Shown: piece by piece, positions 20,677 to 30,386 of the stretch
How positions within the stretch are numbered: position 1 is the stretch's first letter
How the letters are laid out: each line of letters starts with the position of its first letter
NCBI GenBank assembly: GCA_002050235.1
Contig: MWST01000021.1
Span: forward strand, 1 to 64,000
Source of the DNA: Polyangiaceae bacterium UTPRO1
GTDB lineage: Bacteria > Desulfobacterota > Binatia > UTPRO1
Direction: 5' to 3'
Length of the DNA: 64,000 nt
Made by a program: the position numbers and the translations under genes
Notes under the pieces: model-generated
The model's database searches: none
Seen by the model: the letters and a program-made list of their open reading frames with translations, nothing else
What the model was told of the DNA's origin: nothing

Positions 20677-22638
20677 TCAAGGATCGCGCGCCGGCTCGGT
20701 CGTCGGCGCAATCAGGCTTTCGCGGCGCTCGAGCATCCGCCCCGGCGCCTCGCGGCCGGTGATCCATGCCGAGTCCATCGGGTACACCAGCGGGTCGAAG
20801 ATCACGAAGTAGAAGTGCCAGACGACGATGGCGAGGGTCGCGAGTACGGCTTCGTAGAAGTGGACGACGCTCGCAAGCTCGCTGACCCAGCTCGGCAGGT
20901 GCGTGAGGGTCCAGGTCGAGAACCACAGCAGGAAGCCGCTCACCGCCATGATGATGATTCCCCAGACGAGCGCCAGGTACTCCACCTTCTCCGCATAGCC
21001 GAGCGCCGGCGAACGCGGCATGTCGGCCCGCAGGCCGAGGTGCCAGCGCAGGCGCTCGCGGAGCTCCCGGAGATCGTCGCGCCTCGGCCGCATGGCGGCG
21101 ATGCAGGCGCGGGTGCGGCGGTCGATCGCCAGGTGCCCGAGATGGAAGGCGCAGGCGGCGAGGAGCACGAGCGCGGCGCCGCGATGCAGCAAGCCGCGCA
21201 CGGCGATTCGCCCCTCCCAGGCGAGCAGCGGTGTCGCCCACCAGTGGTCCGGATACGTGAGCGCGAAGCCGCTCCAGACGAGGATGCTCACGCTCGCGAC
21301 GACCAACGCGTGCGCGAACCGGAGCCCGGCCGGCATGCGCAGGCGCCGCTCCGCGGACGGTCGTACCGGTCGCGCCAGCGGCGACCGCGCCTTGCGCTGC
21401 AGGTCCAGGGCGTTGTGCGCGAGCATCGCCCCGATCACTAGGCAGATGAGCCAGCGATAGCCCAAGCGCACCCAGAACACGGCGGGGTGCGCGCTCGCCG
21501 GGTCGCTCGCGACGGTGTGGACGGCGCCGATCGCGAACGTCGTCCCGGCGCCGGGATGACAACTGCCGCACGTCGCCGCGAGGTTGTCGGGGTGCACGTG
21601 CGAGCGCGGGTCGGAGGACGGCAGGATGTCGTGCACGCCGTGGCAGGACGCGCAGTTGGCGACGGAGCGGTTGCCGGCCCGCCCGGCGAGCCCGTGAAAG
21701 CTGTCGGCGAAGGCGGTGACCGCCGTCGCCTTGAGTGCGAATTTTTCGGTGAGCCGGACGTCACCGTGACAACGGCCGCAGGTCATCTTCGGGATGTTGG
21801 TAGCGAAGACCGGCGAGCCCTGGTCCGCGGGTCCGAGGATGCGGTGCTCGCCGTGGCAGTCGGTGCAGGTCGGCGCTTCGCCGATGCGCCGGGCGGCGGC
21901 CCGCCCGTGCACGCTCGCCGCGAACGTCGCCGCAATCTCGGTGTGGCAAGCGCCGCAGGTCGCCGCGACGTTCCCGTGATTGACGCTCGACTGCTCGTCC
22001 GTAGCGGCCCGGATGTCGTGACTGCCGTGGCACGAGCTGCACGTCGCGGCGTCGGCGCCCGCGGCCAGCGCTCGCGCGTGGACGCTGGCGTTGTAGGCGG
22101 CGATCGGCTGCACGAGCTTGACGCCCGCCTCGGCCGCCAGCTGCGGGTCGGCGTGGCAGGAGCCGCAGGTTTCCGGCAGCCGTGTCGGGTGCACCGGGGA
22201 GGCGATGTCGGAGCGCGGCGCCATGGCGTGGATCTTGCCGTGGCAGGAGGCGCAGCGCGGGTGCTTCTTGGCGGGCAGTGGCCCGTCGCTCCGGGCATGC
22301 ACGCTGGTGCGGACGCCGTCCACCTCGGCGCGATGGCAGTCCCGACAGCGCGTCACCGCCTTGACGCCGGTGTGGGGATCTCCGTCGGCGTCGGCGTGGC
22401 AGTCCAGGCACTCGACCCTGGCGCTCCCGTGCACGGTGCGCGCCCACGCCGCCTCGTCGACGACGAGCTCGACGTCGTCGACCTCCTCGACGGTCTTGTG
22501 GCACGACAAGCAATCCTCGGCGTCCTCGGCAGGTTTGTCCTCTCCGGCCGCAGCGAAGGCGGGGGGTGCGCCGGCGAGGCAGCCGGCTGCGAGGACCAGT
22601 GCGAGGAGCCGCAGCGCGAGGGGCCGAGACGCAGGCAT
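20677..22638 (-). CDS. 11-haem cytochrome c fused to cytochrome b-like membrane domain
   Basis: This is a 653-residue protein with a signal peptide (LALRLLALVLAAGCLAGAPP). Eleven CxxCH motifs lie in the first roughly 400 residues (CLSCH, CLDCH, CRDCH, CASCH, CGSCH, CSSCH, CGACH, CTDCH, CGRCH, CASCH, CGSCH). About five membrane helices follow, with His residues placed as in di-haem cytochrome b: MLAHNALDL, FAHALVV, GLLHRGAA, CAFHLGHL, VVWHFYFV. This suggests quinol oxidation or reduction coupled to a periplasmic haem wire in one chain. The ATG at 22638 has GCGGA six nt upstream; an ATG at 22644 is an alternative. The terminal acceptor is not indicated. Confidence 0.85.
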   Translation of the reverse strand: MPASRPLALRLLALVLAAGCLAGAPPAFAAAGEDKPAEDAEDCLSCHKTVEEVDDVELVVDEAAWARTVHGSARVECLDCHADADGDPHTGVKAVTRCRDCHRAEVDGVRTSVHARSDGPLPAKKHPRCASCHGKIHAMAPRSDIASPVHPTRLPETCGSCHADPQLAAEAGVKLVQPIAAYNASVHARALAAGADAATCSSCHGSHDIRAATDEQSSVNHGNVAATCGACHTEIAATFAASVHGRAAARRIGEAPTCTDCHGEHRILGPADQGSPVFATNIPKMTCGRCHGDVRLTEKFALKATAVTAFADSFHGLAGRAGNRSVANCASCHGVHDILPSSDPRSHVHPDNLAATCGSCHPGAGTTFAIGAVHTVASDPASAHPAVFWVRLGYRWLICLVIGAMLAHNALDLQRKARSPLARPVRPSAERRLRMPAGLRFAHALVVASVSILVWSGFALTYPDHWWATPLLAWEGRIAVRGLLHRGAALVLLAACAFHLGHLAIDRRTRACIAAMRPRRDDLRELRERLRWHLGLRADMPRSPALGYAEKVEYLALVWGIIIMAVSGFLLWFSTWTLTHLPSWVSELASVVHFYEAVLATLAIVVWHFYFVIFDPLVYPMDSAWITGREAPGRMLERRESLIAPTTEPARDP

Positions 22639-22733
22639 CGGCATTCCGCTGCCGAGGTCGCATCCGGCGTCCCGGCTGTCAAACGCAAGCCGCGGCCATT
22701 CGGGCATGGTCATGTCCCGGCGAACCAGCCATC

Positions 22734-23621
22734 ATGCGTCCGGTGATCGGGCCGACCTCCCAGTTCTTCGTCTCACAGCGTCTCCGCCTCCACTACGTCG
22801 ATTGGGGAAACGAGGGGGCGCCGCCGCTCGTGCTCGTGCACGGCGGGCGCGATCACTGCCGCAACTGGGACTGGGTCGCGGAGCGGCTTCGCCGCGACTG
22901 GCACGTCATCGCTCCCGACCTCCGCGGGCACGGCGACTCCGACTGGGTAACCGGTTCGAGCTATTCGTTCGCCGACTACGTCTACGATCTCGCCCAGCTG
23001 GTCCACCAGAAGAAGCTCGCACCGGTCACGATCATCGGCCACTCGCTCGGCGGCGCGCTCAGCCTCGCGTACGCCGGCATCGATCCCGAGGGTGTCGCCA
23101 AAGTGGTCGCGGTGGAAGGCCTGGGGCCGCCGCCCGCGATCCTCGCCGAGCGGATGAAGATGCCGATCCACGAGCGGCTCGCCGGCTGGATAGACTCGAT
23201 GCGCGCGCTCGCCGGTCGGACGCCGCGGAAGTACGCATCGATCGACGAAGCGCTCGCGCGCATGCAGGCGGAGAACCCGCGACTCACGCCCGCACAGGCG
23301 CGCCATCTGACCATCCACGGCGTCAACCAGAACGAGGACGGCACCTACAGCTGGAAATTCGACAACTACGTCCGCGCCTTCTCCCCGTACTACTTCAACG
23401 CCGGCGACACGCGCGCGCTCTGGCGCCGCATCACCTGTCCGACGCTCCTCGTGCGCGGCCTGGAGAGCTGGGTCGGAGATCCGCTCGCGGACGGCCGCGC
23501 CGACTGCTTCACCAACGCGCGGGTCGTGAACGTCGAAAAGGCGGGTCACTGGGTGCACCACGACCAGCTCGAGATGTTTCTCGACATCGTGACGGACTTT
23601 CTCGGGGATCACGCTCCGTAG
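22734..23621 (+). CDS. Alpha/beta hydrolase
   Basis: This is a 295-residue soluble hydrolase. It shows the oxyanion HGGRDH, the nucleophile elbow IIGHSLGGA (Ser about 102), a lid region of about residues 125-200, the acid region around LVRGLESW and the catalytic His in KAGHWVHHDQ. The family covers epoxide hydrolases, C-C hydrolases and lipases, so the substrate is open. It stands alone between the divergent cytochrome gene and plsX. The ATG at 22734 was chosen because the fold begins shortly after it. Confidence 0.85.
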   Translation: MRPVIGPTSQFFVSQRLRLHYVDWGNEGAPPLVLVHGGRDHCRNWDWVAERLRRDWHVIAPDLRGHGDSDWVTGSSYSFADYVYDLAQLVHQKKLAPVTIIGHSLGGALSLAYAGIDPEGVAKVVAVEGLGPPPAILAERMKMPIHERLAGWIDSMRALAGRTPRKYASIDEALARMQAENPRLTPAQARHLTIHGVNQNEDGTYSWKFDNYVRAFSPYYFNAGDTRALWRRITCPTLLVRGLESWVGDPLADGRADCFTNARVVNVEKAGHWVHHDQLEMFLDIVTDFLGDHAP

Positions 23622-23685
23622 CGCCGCCGTCTTACGCGGCCCGGCTTGGGGCGTCGCGTCCGGCCGGCTATGATCGCGCGCCTCG

Positions 23686-24705
23686 ATGCCGGTCATAGCG
23701 GTGGATGCGATGGGAGGAGATTTCGCTCCCGAGGAGATCGTCAAAGGCGTGGCCGGCGCATCGCTAGCGACTGCGATCGAGTGCGTCCTCGTCGGCGACG
23801 AGCCGCGCATCCAGGCGGTGCTCGACACCCTGTCGTACGATCCGTCCCATATCCGCATCCATCACGCCGCCGACGCCGTCGGCATGCAGGAGGCGCCGCG
23901 CGAGGCGCTGCGGGCGAAGCGCGACGCCTCCATCAGCGTCGGCGCCAAGCTCGTCGCCGAAGGGCAGGCGGACGCGCTCGTGAGCGCCGGCAACACGGGC
24001 GCGTGCCTTCTCGCTTGCGCCCGCGAGTTCCGGGTCGTCAAGGGCGTCCGCAAGCCGGCGCTCGCGAGCGTCTACCCTCGCCACGTCGACCACCCCGGAC
24101 AGGATCCGCTGGCGCTCCTGCTCGACGTCGGCGCCACGGTGCATTGCGACGCCGCCGATCTCGTGCAGTTCGCCGTCATGGGGAACGCCTGGGCGCGCCG
24201 CGCGTCGAAGACGGCGCGGCCCAAGGTCGGCCTCCTCAACATGGGGGCCGAGCCCTTTCGCGGCGGCGACGTTCTGGCCGCAGCGCACGAGCGCCTCGCG
24301 GCGCTTCCCGCGATCGATTTCATCGGCAACGTCGAAGGCAGCGACGTCGCCGAGGGCCGCGCCGACGTGATCGTCTGCGAGGGGCTGCTCGGCAGCGTCG
24401 TGCTGAAGTTCATCGAGGGGATCGCCGGCGTCGTCAACGACGTGGCGAGCTACGCCGTGAGGCAGCGCCTTCTGTGGCGCCTCGGCATGCGTCTCCTGTC
24501 GGGCGGCCTCCGCGAGGTCGCGCACCTCACCGAGCACGCGGCCTACGGGGGGGCGCCGCTCCTCGGTTTCGAGCAGCTCCTGGTGAAGGTGCACGAGCGC
24601 TCGCGGGCGCCGGCGATCGCCAACGCGGTGAAGCTCGCGGCAAAGACGGTCCGGGACGGCGTGGTCGCGGAGATCGCCGCCGCCGTCCAGGAGGTGCGCG
24701 CGTGA
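23686..24705 (+). CDS. plsX: Phosphate acyltransferase PlsX
   Basis: This is a 339-residue PlsX that makes acyl-phosphate from acyl-ACP for glycerolipid synthesis. Signature stretches are IAVDAMGGDFAPEEIVKG at the N-terminus, ALVSAGNTGA, GNVEGSDV and GAPLLGF near the C-terminus. Unusually, rpmF and fab genes are not beside it; instead it is coupled (GTGA overlap) to a DUF2183-like phosphatase gene. Confidence 0.95.
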   Translation: MPVIAVDAMGGDFAPEEIVKGVAGASLATAIECVLVGDEPRIQAVLDTLSYDPSHIRIHHAADAVGMQEAPREALRAKRDASISVGAKLVAEGQADALVSAGNTGACLLACAREFRVVKGVRKPALASVYPRHVDHPGQDPLALLLDVGATVHCDAADLVQFAVMGNAWARRASKTARPKVGLLNMGAEPFRGGDVLAAAHERLAALPAIDFIGNVEGSDVAEGRADVIVCEGLLGSVVLKFIEGIAGVVNDVASYAVRQRLLWRLGMRLLSGGLREVAHLTEHAAYGGAPLLGFEQLLVKVHERSRAPAIANAVKLAAKTVRDGVVAEIAAAVQEVRA

Positions 24706-25808
24706 CCGGACCGGAACGGCGCCTCGGCTGGGTCGGGGCGTTGCGGGTGCGCCGTCCGCGCCGGCGCGCCGCCGCTATGCTGGCGCCCGTCGTCTATCGC
24801 TGGGATCTCGACAAGACGTACCTCAAGTCCGACTTCGAGAGCCTCGCCAAGATGATGCGGGTGCCGTTCGAGCGCGCCGAGGACAAGGTCGACGAGCCGG
24901 GGGTCGTGGCCCTGATGCGCGCACTCAGAGCCGCTGCCCGCGCCGAGGGCCGGCGGTCCTTCGTGTACTTCGTTTCTGCGAGTCCGCCGCAGATCGGGCG
25001 CGCGATCCGCGACAAGCTCGCGCTCGACGGCGTCGAGATCGACGGCATAGTCTTCAAGGATCAGCTCCAGCACCTGGTGCGCGGTCGGTTCCGCTTCCTC
25101 CGCGAGCAGGTCGGCTTCAAGCTCGCCGAGCTCTTGAAGGCGCGGCTCGCGGCGCCCGCGGGCGCGATCGAGTACCTGTTCGGCGACGACTGGGAATCCG
25201 ACTCGCTCTGCTACTCGCTCTATGCCGACGTGGTTGCGGGCCGGCTCGACCACCAGGCGCTCGGCGACATCCTGGTACGCCTGCGAATCGATCCGGCGCG
25301 GCTCGTCGAGATTCGCAGCCTCGCGCGCAAGATCCCGACCGCGGACGCCGTGCGCCGGATCTTCATCAACCTCGAGCGGCGGACGCCGCCGGGGCGCTTC
25401 CGCAGCTTCGGCGCCCGCTTGGTGCCGACGTTCAACTACTTCCAGACTGCGCTCGTGCTGCACGAGGAGGGCATGGTGCCGCTCGCCGCCGTCGTGGCCG
25501 TCGGCCACTCGCTGATCGATCGCGCGACCTTCACGCGCGCCCAGTTGCGCAACTCGCTCGACGACCTGGTGCGGCGCGGACATCTCCGCACCCACGACCC
25601 GGCGCTCCGCCGCGATCTCGAGGAGTCCGGCGTGCTGCCGTCGACCGCCGTGCCGGGCTGGTGGACGCAGCGGCTCTGGCGCCGCCTGCGCCGGCGCCGC
25701 TCGACGCCGCGGCCGCTTCCGGCCAAGCGGCCGGTCGTGATCGACTACCCGCGCCTGCTCGATGCCTGGCTCGCTAGCGGCGGGCGTCCCGGCGAGGCCG
25801 CGTCGTGA
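24702..25808 (+). CDS. DUF2183/App1-like phosphatase-domain protein
   Basis: This is a protein of about 368 residues. The motif YRWDLDKTYLKSD resembles the HAD-like D-x-D-x-T active site of the App1/DUF2183 (phosphatidate phosphatase catalytic) family, followed by YFVSASPPQIG, DGIVFKDQL and YLFGDDWESD (acidic motif). A GTG at 24702 has AGGAGG 7 nt upstream inside plsX; an ATG at 24776 just before the conserved core is the alternative. Linkage to plsX suggests a role in phospholipid metabolism, which is inference. There is no signal peptide or membrane segment. Confidence 0.7.
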   Translation: MTGPERRLGWVGALRVRRPRRRAAAMLAPVVYRWDLDKTYLKSDFESLAKMMRVPFERAEDKVDEPGVVALMRALRAAARAEGRRSFVYFVSASPPQIGRAIRDKLALDGVEIDGIVFKDQLQHLVRGRFRFLREQVGFKLAELLKARLAAPAGAIEYLFGDDWESDSLCYSLYADVVAGRLDHQALGDILVRLRIDPARLVEIRSLARKIPTADAVRRIFINLERRTPPGRFRSFGARLVPTFNYFQTALVLHEEGMVPLAAVVAVGHSLIDRATFTRAQLRNSLDDLVRRGHLRTHDPALRRDLEESGVLPSTAVPGWWTQRLWRRLRRRRSTPRPLPAKRPVVIDYPRLLDAWLASGGRPGEAAS

Positions 25809-26206
25809 CCGCCGCGGTCGTCGTTCTCTCGACCGCGGCGGCGCCTGATGAAGCCGAGCGCATCGCCGCCGCGCTCGTCGGCGAGCGCCTGGCGGCGTGC
25901 GTGAACCTCGTCGGCCCGATCACGTCGATCTACCGCTGGCGGGGTAGCGTCGAGCACGCCGCCGAGGTGTTGATGGTAATCAAGACTCGGCGCGCGCTCG
26001 CGGTGCGTCTGGTCGCACGTCTCCGCAAGCTGCACAGCTACGAGGTGCCCGAGGCGATCGTGATGCCGATCGCCTCGGGCTCGGCGCCCTACCTGCGCTG
26101 GCTCGCCGCGGCGACCGCAGCCGCTCCGGCGCCGCGGCGCCGCGCCCGTACGCAAGGGTCGCGCGCCGCCGCGCCGAAGCGCCGCCCGCGGCGGCGCGCG
26201 TCATGA
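25805..26206 (+). CDS. cutA: CutA1-like protein with basic C-terminal tail
   Basis: This is a 133-residue protein. The CutA1 trimer core occupies about residues 1-105, with LAACVNLVGPITSIYRWRGSVEHAAE, VLMVIKTRRA and HSYEVPEAIVMPI. It is named for divalent-cation tolerance, though the biochemical role is unsettled. An extra tail of about 30 residues is rich in Arg, Ala and Pro and is not part of the family. The GTG start overlaps the stop of the phosphatase-domain gene. Confidence 0.9.
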   Translation: MTAAVVVLSTAAAPDEAERIAAALVGERLAACVNLVGPITSIYRWRGSVEHAAEVLMVIKTRRALAVRLVARLRKLHSYEVPEAIVMPIASGSAPYLRWLAAATAAAPAPRRRARTQGSRAAAPKRRPRRRAS

Positions 26207-26253
26207 CGCCGCCGCCCGCGGCGTCCTCCGGCGGCGCTCTCCGGGCGCGCCGA

Positions 26254-26913
26254 TCATGGCTGCGGCTCTTCGGTCACCACCGCCGGCAGGCCGAGGCCGG
26301 CGAGCCTGGCGGCGTGGCTTTCGGCGTGCGCCCGCTCCGCATAGGGGCCGACGCGGACGCGATACAAGCGTTCGGGTCGGGCCTGCACGGGGCTCACGTA
26401 GACGCCCTCGTATTCGCGGGCTAGGCGCGCGCGGAGCGCACGGGCCTTGTCTTCGTCGGCAAACGCGCCTACCTGCACGCAGTAGGCGACGTGCGACGCA
26501 CCGTTCGCGGGTCGCGCCACGACGTCGACGCGCACGCGCGCCGTGCCCGGACCGACCATGTCGATCGCGCGCGCGGCGGCGTAGGAGAGGTCGATGATGC
26601 GGCCGCGCGCGAACGGGCCGCGGTCGTTGATCAGCACTTCGACCGACTTGCCGTTCTCGAGGTTGGTGACGCGGGCGCGGGTGCCGAGCGGAAGCTTCTG
26701 GTGGGCCGCGGTGAGCGCGTGCTGATCGTAGATGGTGCCGCTGCTCGTCGGCTGTCCGTGGAAGCCCGGACCGTACCACGAGGCGACGCCGCTCTGGGGG
26801 TGGCCCGGCATCGGCGCCACCGCGGTCCGGCCGCAGCCGGCGAGCGCCGCGATCGCGAGCACGACGAGCGCTCCGCGCGCGCGCTTCCCGACCTCGTGCC
26901 TCCACCACCCCAT
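26254..26913 (-). CDS. rlpA: RlpA-like septal lipoprotein with SPOR domain
   Basis: This is a 219-residue lipoprotein. The lipobox LAGC closes the signal peptide (ALVVLAIAALAGC). A double-psi beta-barrel RlpA domain follows (ASWYGPGFHGQPTSSG, NGKSVEVLINDRGPF, IIDLSYAAARAI with the catalytic-type Asp). A C-terminal SPOR domain (YCVQVGAFADEDKARALRARL, YRVRVGPY) targets denuded septal glycan. It is probably a lytic transglycosylase acting on septal peptidoglycan. It converges with cutA. Confidence 0.92.
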   Translation of the reverse strand: MGWWRHEVGKRARGALVVLAIAALAGCGRTAVAPMPGHPQSGVASWYGPGFHGQPTSSGTIYDQHALTAAHQKLPLGTRARVTNLENGKSVEVLINDRGPFARGRIIDLSYAAARAIDMVGPGTARVRVDVVARPANGASHVAYCVQVGAFADEDKARALRARLAREYEGVYVSPVQARPERLYRVRVGPYAERAHAESHAARLAGLGLPAVVTEEPQP

Positions 26914-27106
26914 GCCCGCCGGGACTCTAGCTCGCGCCGCCCGCCAGGTCTACGTCGTCGCCCCGGCGTTTACTTCGGCGCCCGTGCCGTGGTAACCAGC
27001 GGGTACCCGTCCGATCGGTGCAACGCCGAGCTTTCACACCAGATTCGAACCGCCGACGCGAGGGCGCCCGCGTTCGCCGCGGCGCCGACGGGGAAAGGGA
27101 AACGTC

Positions 27107-27856
27107 ATGTCCGGCCACTCCAAGTGGAGCACGATCAAGCACAAGAAGGCCGCCAAGGACTCCAAACGCGGCAAGATCTTCACCAAGCTGATCAAGGAGA
27201 TCACGGTCGCCGCGCGCATGGGCGGCGGCGACGTCAACGCCAACCCGCGCCTGCGGACGGCGGTCAACACCGCGCGCTCGCAGAGCATGCCGAACGACAA
27301 CATCGAGCGCGCCATCAAGAAGGGTACGGGCGAGCTCGAAGGCGTCACCTACGAGGAAGTGCAGTACGAAGGCTATGGGCCGGCCGGAGTCGCCGTCATG
27401 CTGCAGATACTCACCGACAATCGGAACCGCACCGTCGCCGAGATCCGCAACCTCTTCGCGAAAAACGGCGGCAATCTCGGTGAGACCGGCTGCGTCGGCT
27501 GGATGTTCTCGAAGAAAGGCTTCATCGCCGTCGACAAGAGCACGATCGGGGAAGACAAGCTCTTCGAGGTGGCGCTCGAAGCCGGAGCGGACGACATCAC
27601 GGATGCCGGCGAGGCGTTCGAGATCACGACGCCGCCGGAGGCGTTCGACGACGTCAAGGGCGCCCTCGATCGGGCGGGGATCACGACGACGGCGGCCGAA
27701 GTCACGATGGTGGCGCAGAACACGGTTACCGTCCGCGGGGCCGATGCCGAGCAGACAGTGAAGCTGCTCGAGGCGCTCGAAGATCACGACGACGTGCAGA
27801 AGGTTTCGGCGAACGCCGACATCCCGCAGGACGAGGTCGAGCGGCTGAGCGCGTAG
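27107..27856 (+). CDS. yebC: YebC/TACO1-family protein
   Basis: This is a 249-residue YebC with [46 protein letters not shown] and [11 protein letters not shown]. The family was described as transcription regulators and more recently as translation factors helping ribosomes through poly-Pro stretches. It is followed by ruvCAB, a conserved neighbourhood. Confidence 0.96.
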   Translation: MSGHSKWSTIKHKKAAKDSKRGKIFTKLIKEITVAARMGGGDVNANPRLRTAVNTARSQSMPNDNIERAIKKGTGELEGVTYEEVQYEGYGPAGVAVMLQILTDNRNRTVAEIRNLFAKNGGNLGETGCVGWMFSKKGFIAVDKSTIGEDKLFEVALEAGADDITDAGEAFEITTPPEAFDDVKGALDRAGITTTAAEVTMVAQNTVTVRGADAEQTVKLLEALEDHDDVQKVSANADIPQDEVERLSA

Positions 27857-27940
27857 CGTAACCCTACCGGATCGGCGCGGGACGAGCGGCGGGGTGGAGG
27901 ATGCATGGCGAGGGGAGGGGACAGTCGAGCGGAGACGCCG

Positions 27941-28441
27941 ATGCGGGTGCTCGGCGTCGATCCCGGCACGGCCGTCACCGGGTGGGGCGTGATCGAACGG
28001 CGCGCCGGCCGGGTCGCGCATCTCGCGCACGGCGCCGTCGCGGCGTCGTCGCGGGCGACGCTGGCCGCAAAGCTCGCCACGGTCTACGCGGCGCTCACCG
28101 ACCTCTGCGCGTCCTGGTCTCCGGACGTAGTGGTCCTCGAGCGCAACTTCGTCGGGCGCAACGTGCAGAGTGCCTTTCGCCTGGGCGAGGTGCGCGGGGT
28201 GGCGATGCTGGTCGCGGCCTCCGCGGGTATCGGCGTCGCCGAGTATCCGCCGGCGACGGTGAAGCTTGCGGTCACCGGAAACGGCCGCGCCGAGAAGGAT
28301 CAGGTGCAGCGCGCGATCGCGCAGGAACTCGGGGTGGGGGAGCCTCTCGCTCCCGATGCGGCCGACGCCCTCGCCATCGCGCTTTGTCACATGCACTCCT
28401 CGCGCTTCGCGGCGGCGCTCGCCAAGGTGGGGGCGCGATGA
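27941..28441 (+). CDS. ruvC: Holliday junction resolvase RuvC
   Basis: This is a 166-residue endonuclease. Catalytic acids are visible: Asp in MRVLGVDPGT, Glu in VVVLERNF, and two Asp in PDAADALAIALCH. The ATG at 27941 has GGAG six nt upstream and gives the standard N-terminus; an in-frame ATG at 27905 would add 12 unconserved residues. It overlaps ruvA by 4 bp. Confidence 0.95.
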   Translation: MRVLGVDPGTAVTGWGVIERRAGRVAHLAHGAVAASSRATLAAKLATVYAALTDLCASWSPDVVVLERNFVGRNVQSAFRLGEVRGVAMLVAASAGIGVAEYPPATVKLAVTGNGRAEKDQVQRAIAQELGVGEPLAPDAADALAIALCHMHSSRFAAALAKVGAR

Positions 28442-29037
28442 TCGCGCGCCTTCGCGGTCGACTCCTCGAAAAGGCGCCCGAGCAGATCGTCGTCGACGCC
28501 GGCGGCGTCGGCTACCGGATGTTCGTATCGTTGAATGCGTTCTATCGGCTGCCGAACGTCGGTGCGGAGGTCGACGTGCACGTGCATACGCACGTGCGCG
28601 AAGACGCGCTCCAGCTCTACGGCTTCCTCGACGCGTCCGAGCGGGCGCTCTTCCTCCTGCTGCTGCAGGTGGCGACGATCGGGCCGAAGGCGGCGCTCGC
28701 GGTGCTCTCCGGTATGGATACTCCCGACCTCGAGAGCGCGCTCGCTGCCGGCGACGTCCGCCGGTTGGTGGCGGTGCCCGGAATCGGCAAGAAGAAGGCC
28801 GACCTCATGGTCCTGCAGCTCCGTGAGAAAGTGAAGCTCTTGCAGCAGCGCCGCGCGGAGGCGAGCGGCGCGCCGGCGGCGCGGGTCGGGAGCGACGCCG
28901 CCGAGGCGGTGTCGGCGCTCGTGAACCTGGGATACAAGCAGCAGGAAGCGGAGCGTGCGGTCGCCGGCGCCGAGGAGTCCGGCGCCTGCACGCTCGCCGA
29001 CCGCATCCGGGAAGCCCTGCGGAGGTTGGCCACATGA
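28438..29037 (+). CDS. ruvA: Holliday junction branch migration protein RuvA
   Basis: This is a 199-residue RuvA. The OB-fold start [20 protein letters not shown] precedes helix-hairpin-helix motifs ([27 protein letters not shown]) and a C-terminal domain [15 protein letters not shown] that contacts RuvB. It overlaps ruvC and ruvB by ATGA junctions. Confidence 0.96.
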   Translation: MIARLRGRLLEKAPEQIVVDAGGVGYRMFVSLNAFYRLPNVGAEVDVHVHTHVREDALQLYGFLDASERALFLLLLQVATIGPKAALAVLSGMDTPDLESALAAGDVRRLVAVPGIGKKKADLMVLQLREKVKLLQQRRAEASGAPAARVGSDAAEAVSALVNLGYKQQEAERAVAGAEESGACTLADRIREALRRLAT

Positions 29038-30056
29038 ACGAACGCGTCGTCGATCCGGTCACGTTCGACGAAGAGGCCGGACTCGACGTGTCGCTCCGTC
29101 CGACCGGGCTCGCGGAGTACGTCGGGCAAACGGCGCTCAAGAACAATCTCGGCGTCGCCATCGAAGCCGCGCGCGGGCGCGGCGACGTGCTCGACCACGT
29201 CCTCCTCGCCGGTCCGCCCGGCCTTGGCAAGACGTCGCTCGCCTATATCGTCGCCAAGGAGATGGGCGTGCAGATCCGCTGCACGTCCGGGCCGGTCCTG
29301 GAGCGTCCGGGCGACGTGGCGGCTATACTCACGAATCTCGAACGCGGCGACGTGCTCTTCATCGACGAGATCCACCGTCTGAACCGCGTCGTCGAAGAGG
29401 TCCTGTACCCGGCGATGGAGGACTTCCAGCTCGACATCATCGTCGGCCAGGGGCCGTCGGCGCGGACTCTGAAGCTCGAGCTCAAGCCTTTCACGCTCGT
29501 CGGAGCGACGACGCGTACGGGACTCCTGACCTCGCCCCTCCGCGACCGCTTCGGAGCACACTTCCGGCTCGAGTTCTACGACGAGGACGACCTCAGTCGG
29601 ATCCTGCGGCGCTCGGCGGCGATCCTGCGAGTGCCGCTCGACGGCGGCGGTGCGGGCGAGATCGCGCGGCGCTCGCGAGGCACGCCGCGCATCGCCAACC
29701 GGCTGCTCAAGCGGGTGCGCGACTACGCCGAGGTGCGCGCGGGCGGAGACATCACGAGCGCCGTCGCCGCGGACGCACTCGCGCTGCTCGAGGTCGACGC
29801 CAGGGGCTTCGACAAGATGGACCGCACCATCCTCCTCGCGATCATCGACAAGTTCGCCGGCGGACCGGTCGGGCTCGACACGCTCGCGGCGGCCGTCGGC
29901 GAGGAGCGGGACACGATCGAGGACGTCTACGAGCCGTATCTCATCAAGGAGGGGTTCCTCGCCAGAACGCCCAAGGGCAGGGTCGTAACCGAGCGGGCTT
30001 TCAGCCATTTTGGTCGGGTCGAGCCCTCGAGGCCAGCGTCGGCCCGGCTTCTCTGA
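29034..30056 (+). CDS. ruvB: Holliday junction branch migration ATPase RuvB
   Basis: This is a 340-residue AAA+ motor with Walker [10 protein letters not shown], Walker [10 protein letters not shown], sensor-1 GATTRTG, sensor-2 [10 protein letters not shown] and a winged-helix C-terminus ([17 protein letters not shown]). It forms hexamers that pull DNA through RuvA-bound junctions. Confidence 0.97.
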   Translation: MNERVVDPVTFDEEAGLDVSLRPTGLAEYVGQTALKNNLGVAIEAARGRGDVLDHVLLAGPPGLGKTSLAYIVAKEMGVQIRCTSGPVLERPGDVAAILTNLERGDVLFIDEIHRLNRVVEEVLYPAMEDFQLDIIVGQGPSARTLKLELKPFTLVGATTRTGLLTSPLRDRFGAHFRLEFYDEDDLSRILRRSAAILRVPLDGGGAGEIARRSRGTPRIANRLLKRVRDYAEVRAGGDITSAVAADALALLEVDARGFDKMDRTILLAIIDKFAGGPVGLDTLAAAVGEERDTIEDVYEPYLIKEGFLARTPKGRVVTERAFSHFGRVEPSRPASARLL

Positions 30057-30154
30057 CCGCTTCCGGCGCTACGGTGCGGCACCGATGACGCAATGTGTCG
30101 GGGTGGACAAGGCCATGGGACGGCTCTAGAATCCGCCGGTTGCCGGTCCACGCC

Positions 30155-30367
30155 ATGAGCGGTCTGGGACGCATACTGATCGTGGTCGGGCTCGTGCTCG
30201 CCGCCGCGGGGCTGGTACTGACGCTCTCGCCACGGATCCCGTGGCTCGGGAAGCTGCCCGGCGATTTCACCTTCCGCTCGGGCGGGCTCACGGTCTACGT
30301 GCCGCTGGCAACGTGTCTCTTGCTGAGCCTCCTCTTCTCGCTGCTCTCGTACTTGTTCCGGCGATGA
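30155..30367 (+). CDS. DUF2905 small membrane protein
   Basis: This is a 70-residue protein with two membrane helices (ILIVVGLVLAAAGLVLTL and VPLATCLLLSLLFSLLSYLF) around the conserved loop LGKLPGDFTF, which matches DUF2905. Its role is unknown. The ATG at 30155 removes a short unconserved extension. It often sits near ruvB and precedes the NtrY-like kinase by 19 bp. Confidence 0.85.
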   Translation: MSGLGRILIVVGLVLAAAGLVLTLSPRIPWLGKLPGDFTFRSGGLTVYVPLATCLLLSLLFSLLSYLFRR

Positions 30368-30386
30368 GCGCGGGAGTCCGGAAGCC

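Noticed and set aside
21487..22746. Large plus-strand ORF opposite the 11-haem cytochrome
   Set aside because: It is antisense of a gene with eleven CxxCH motifs and membrane helices. Its own translation is compositionally biased with no recognisable domain.
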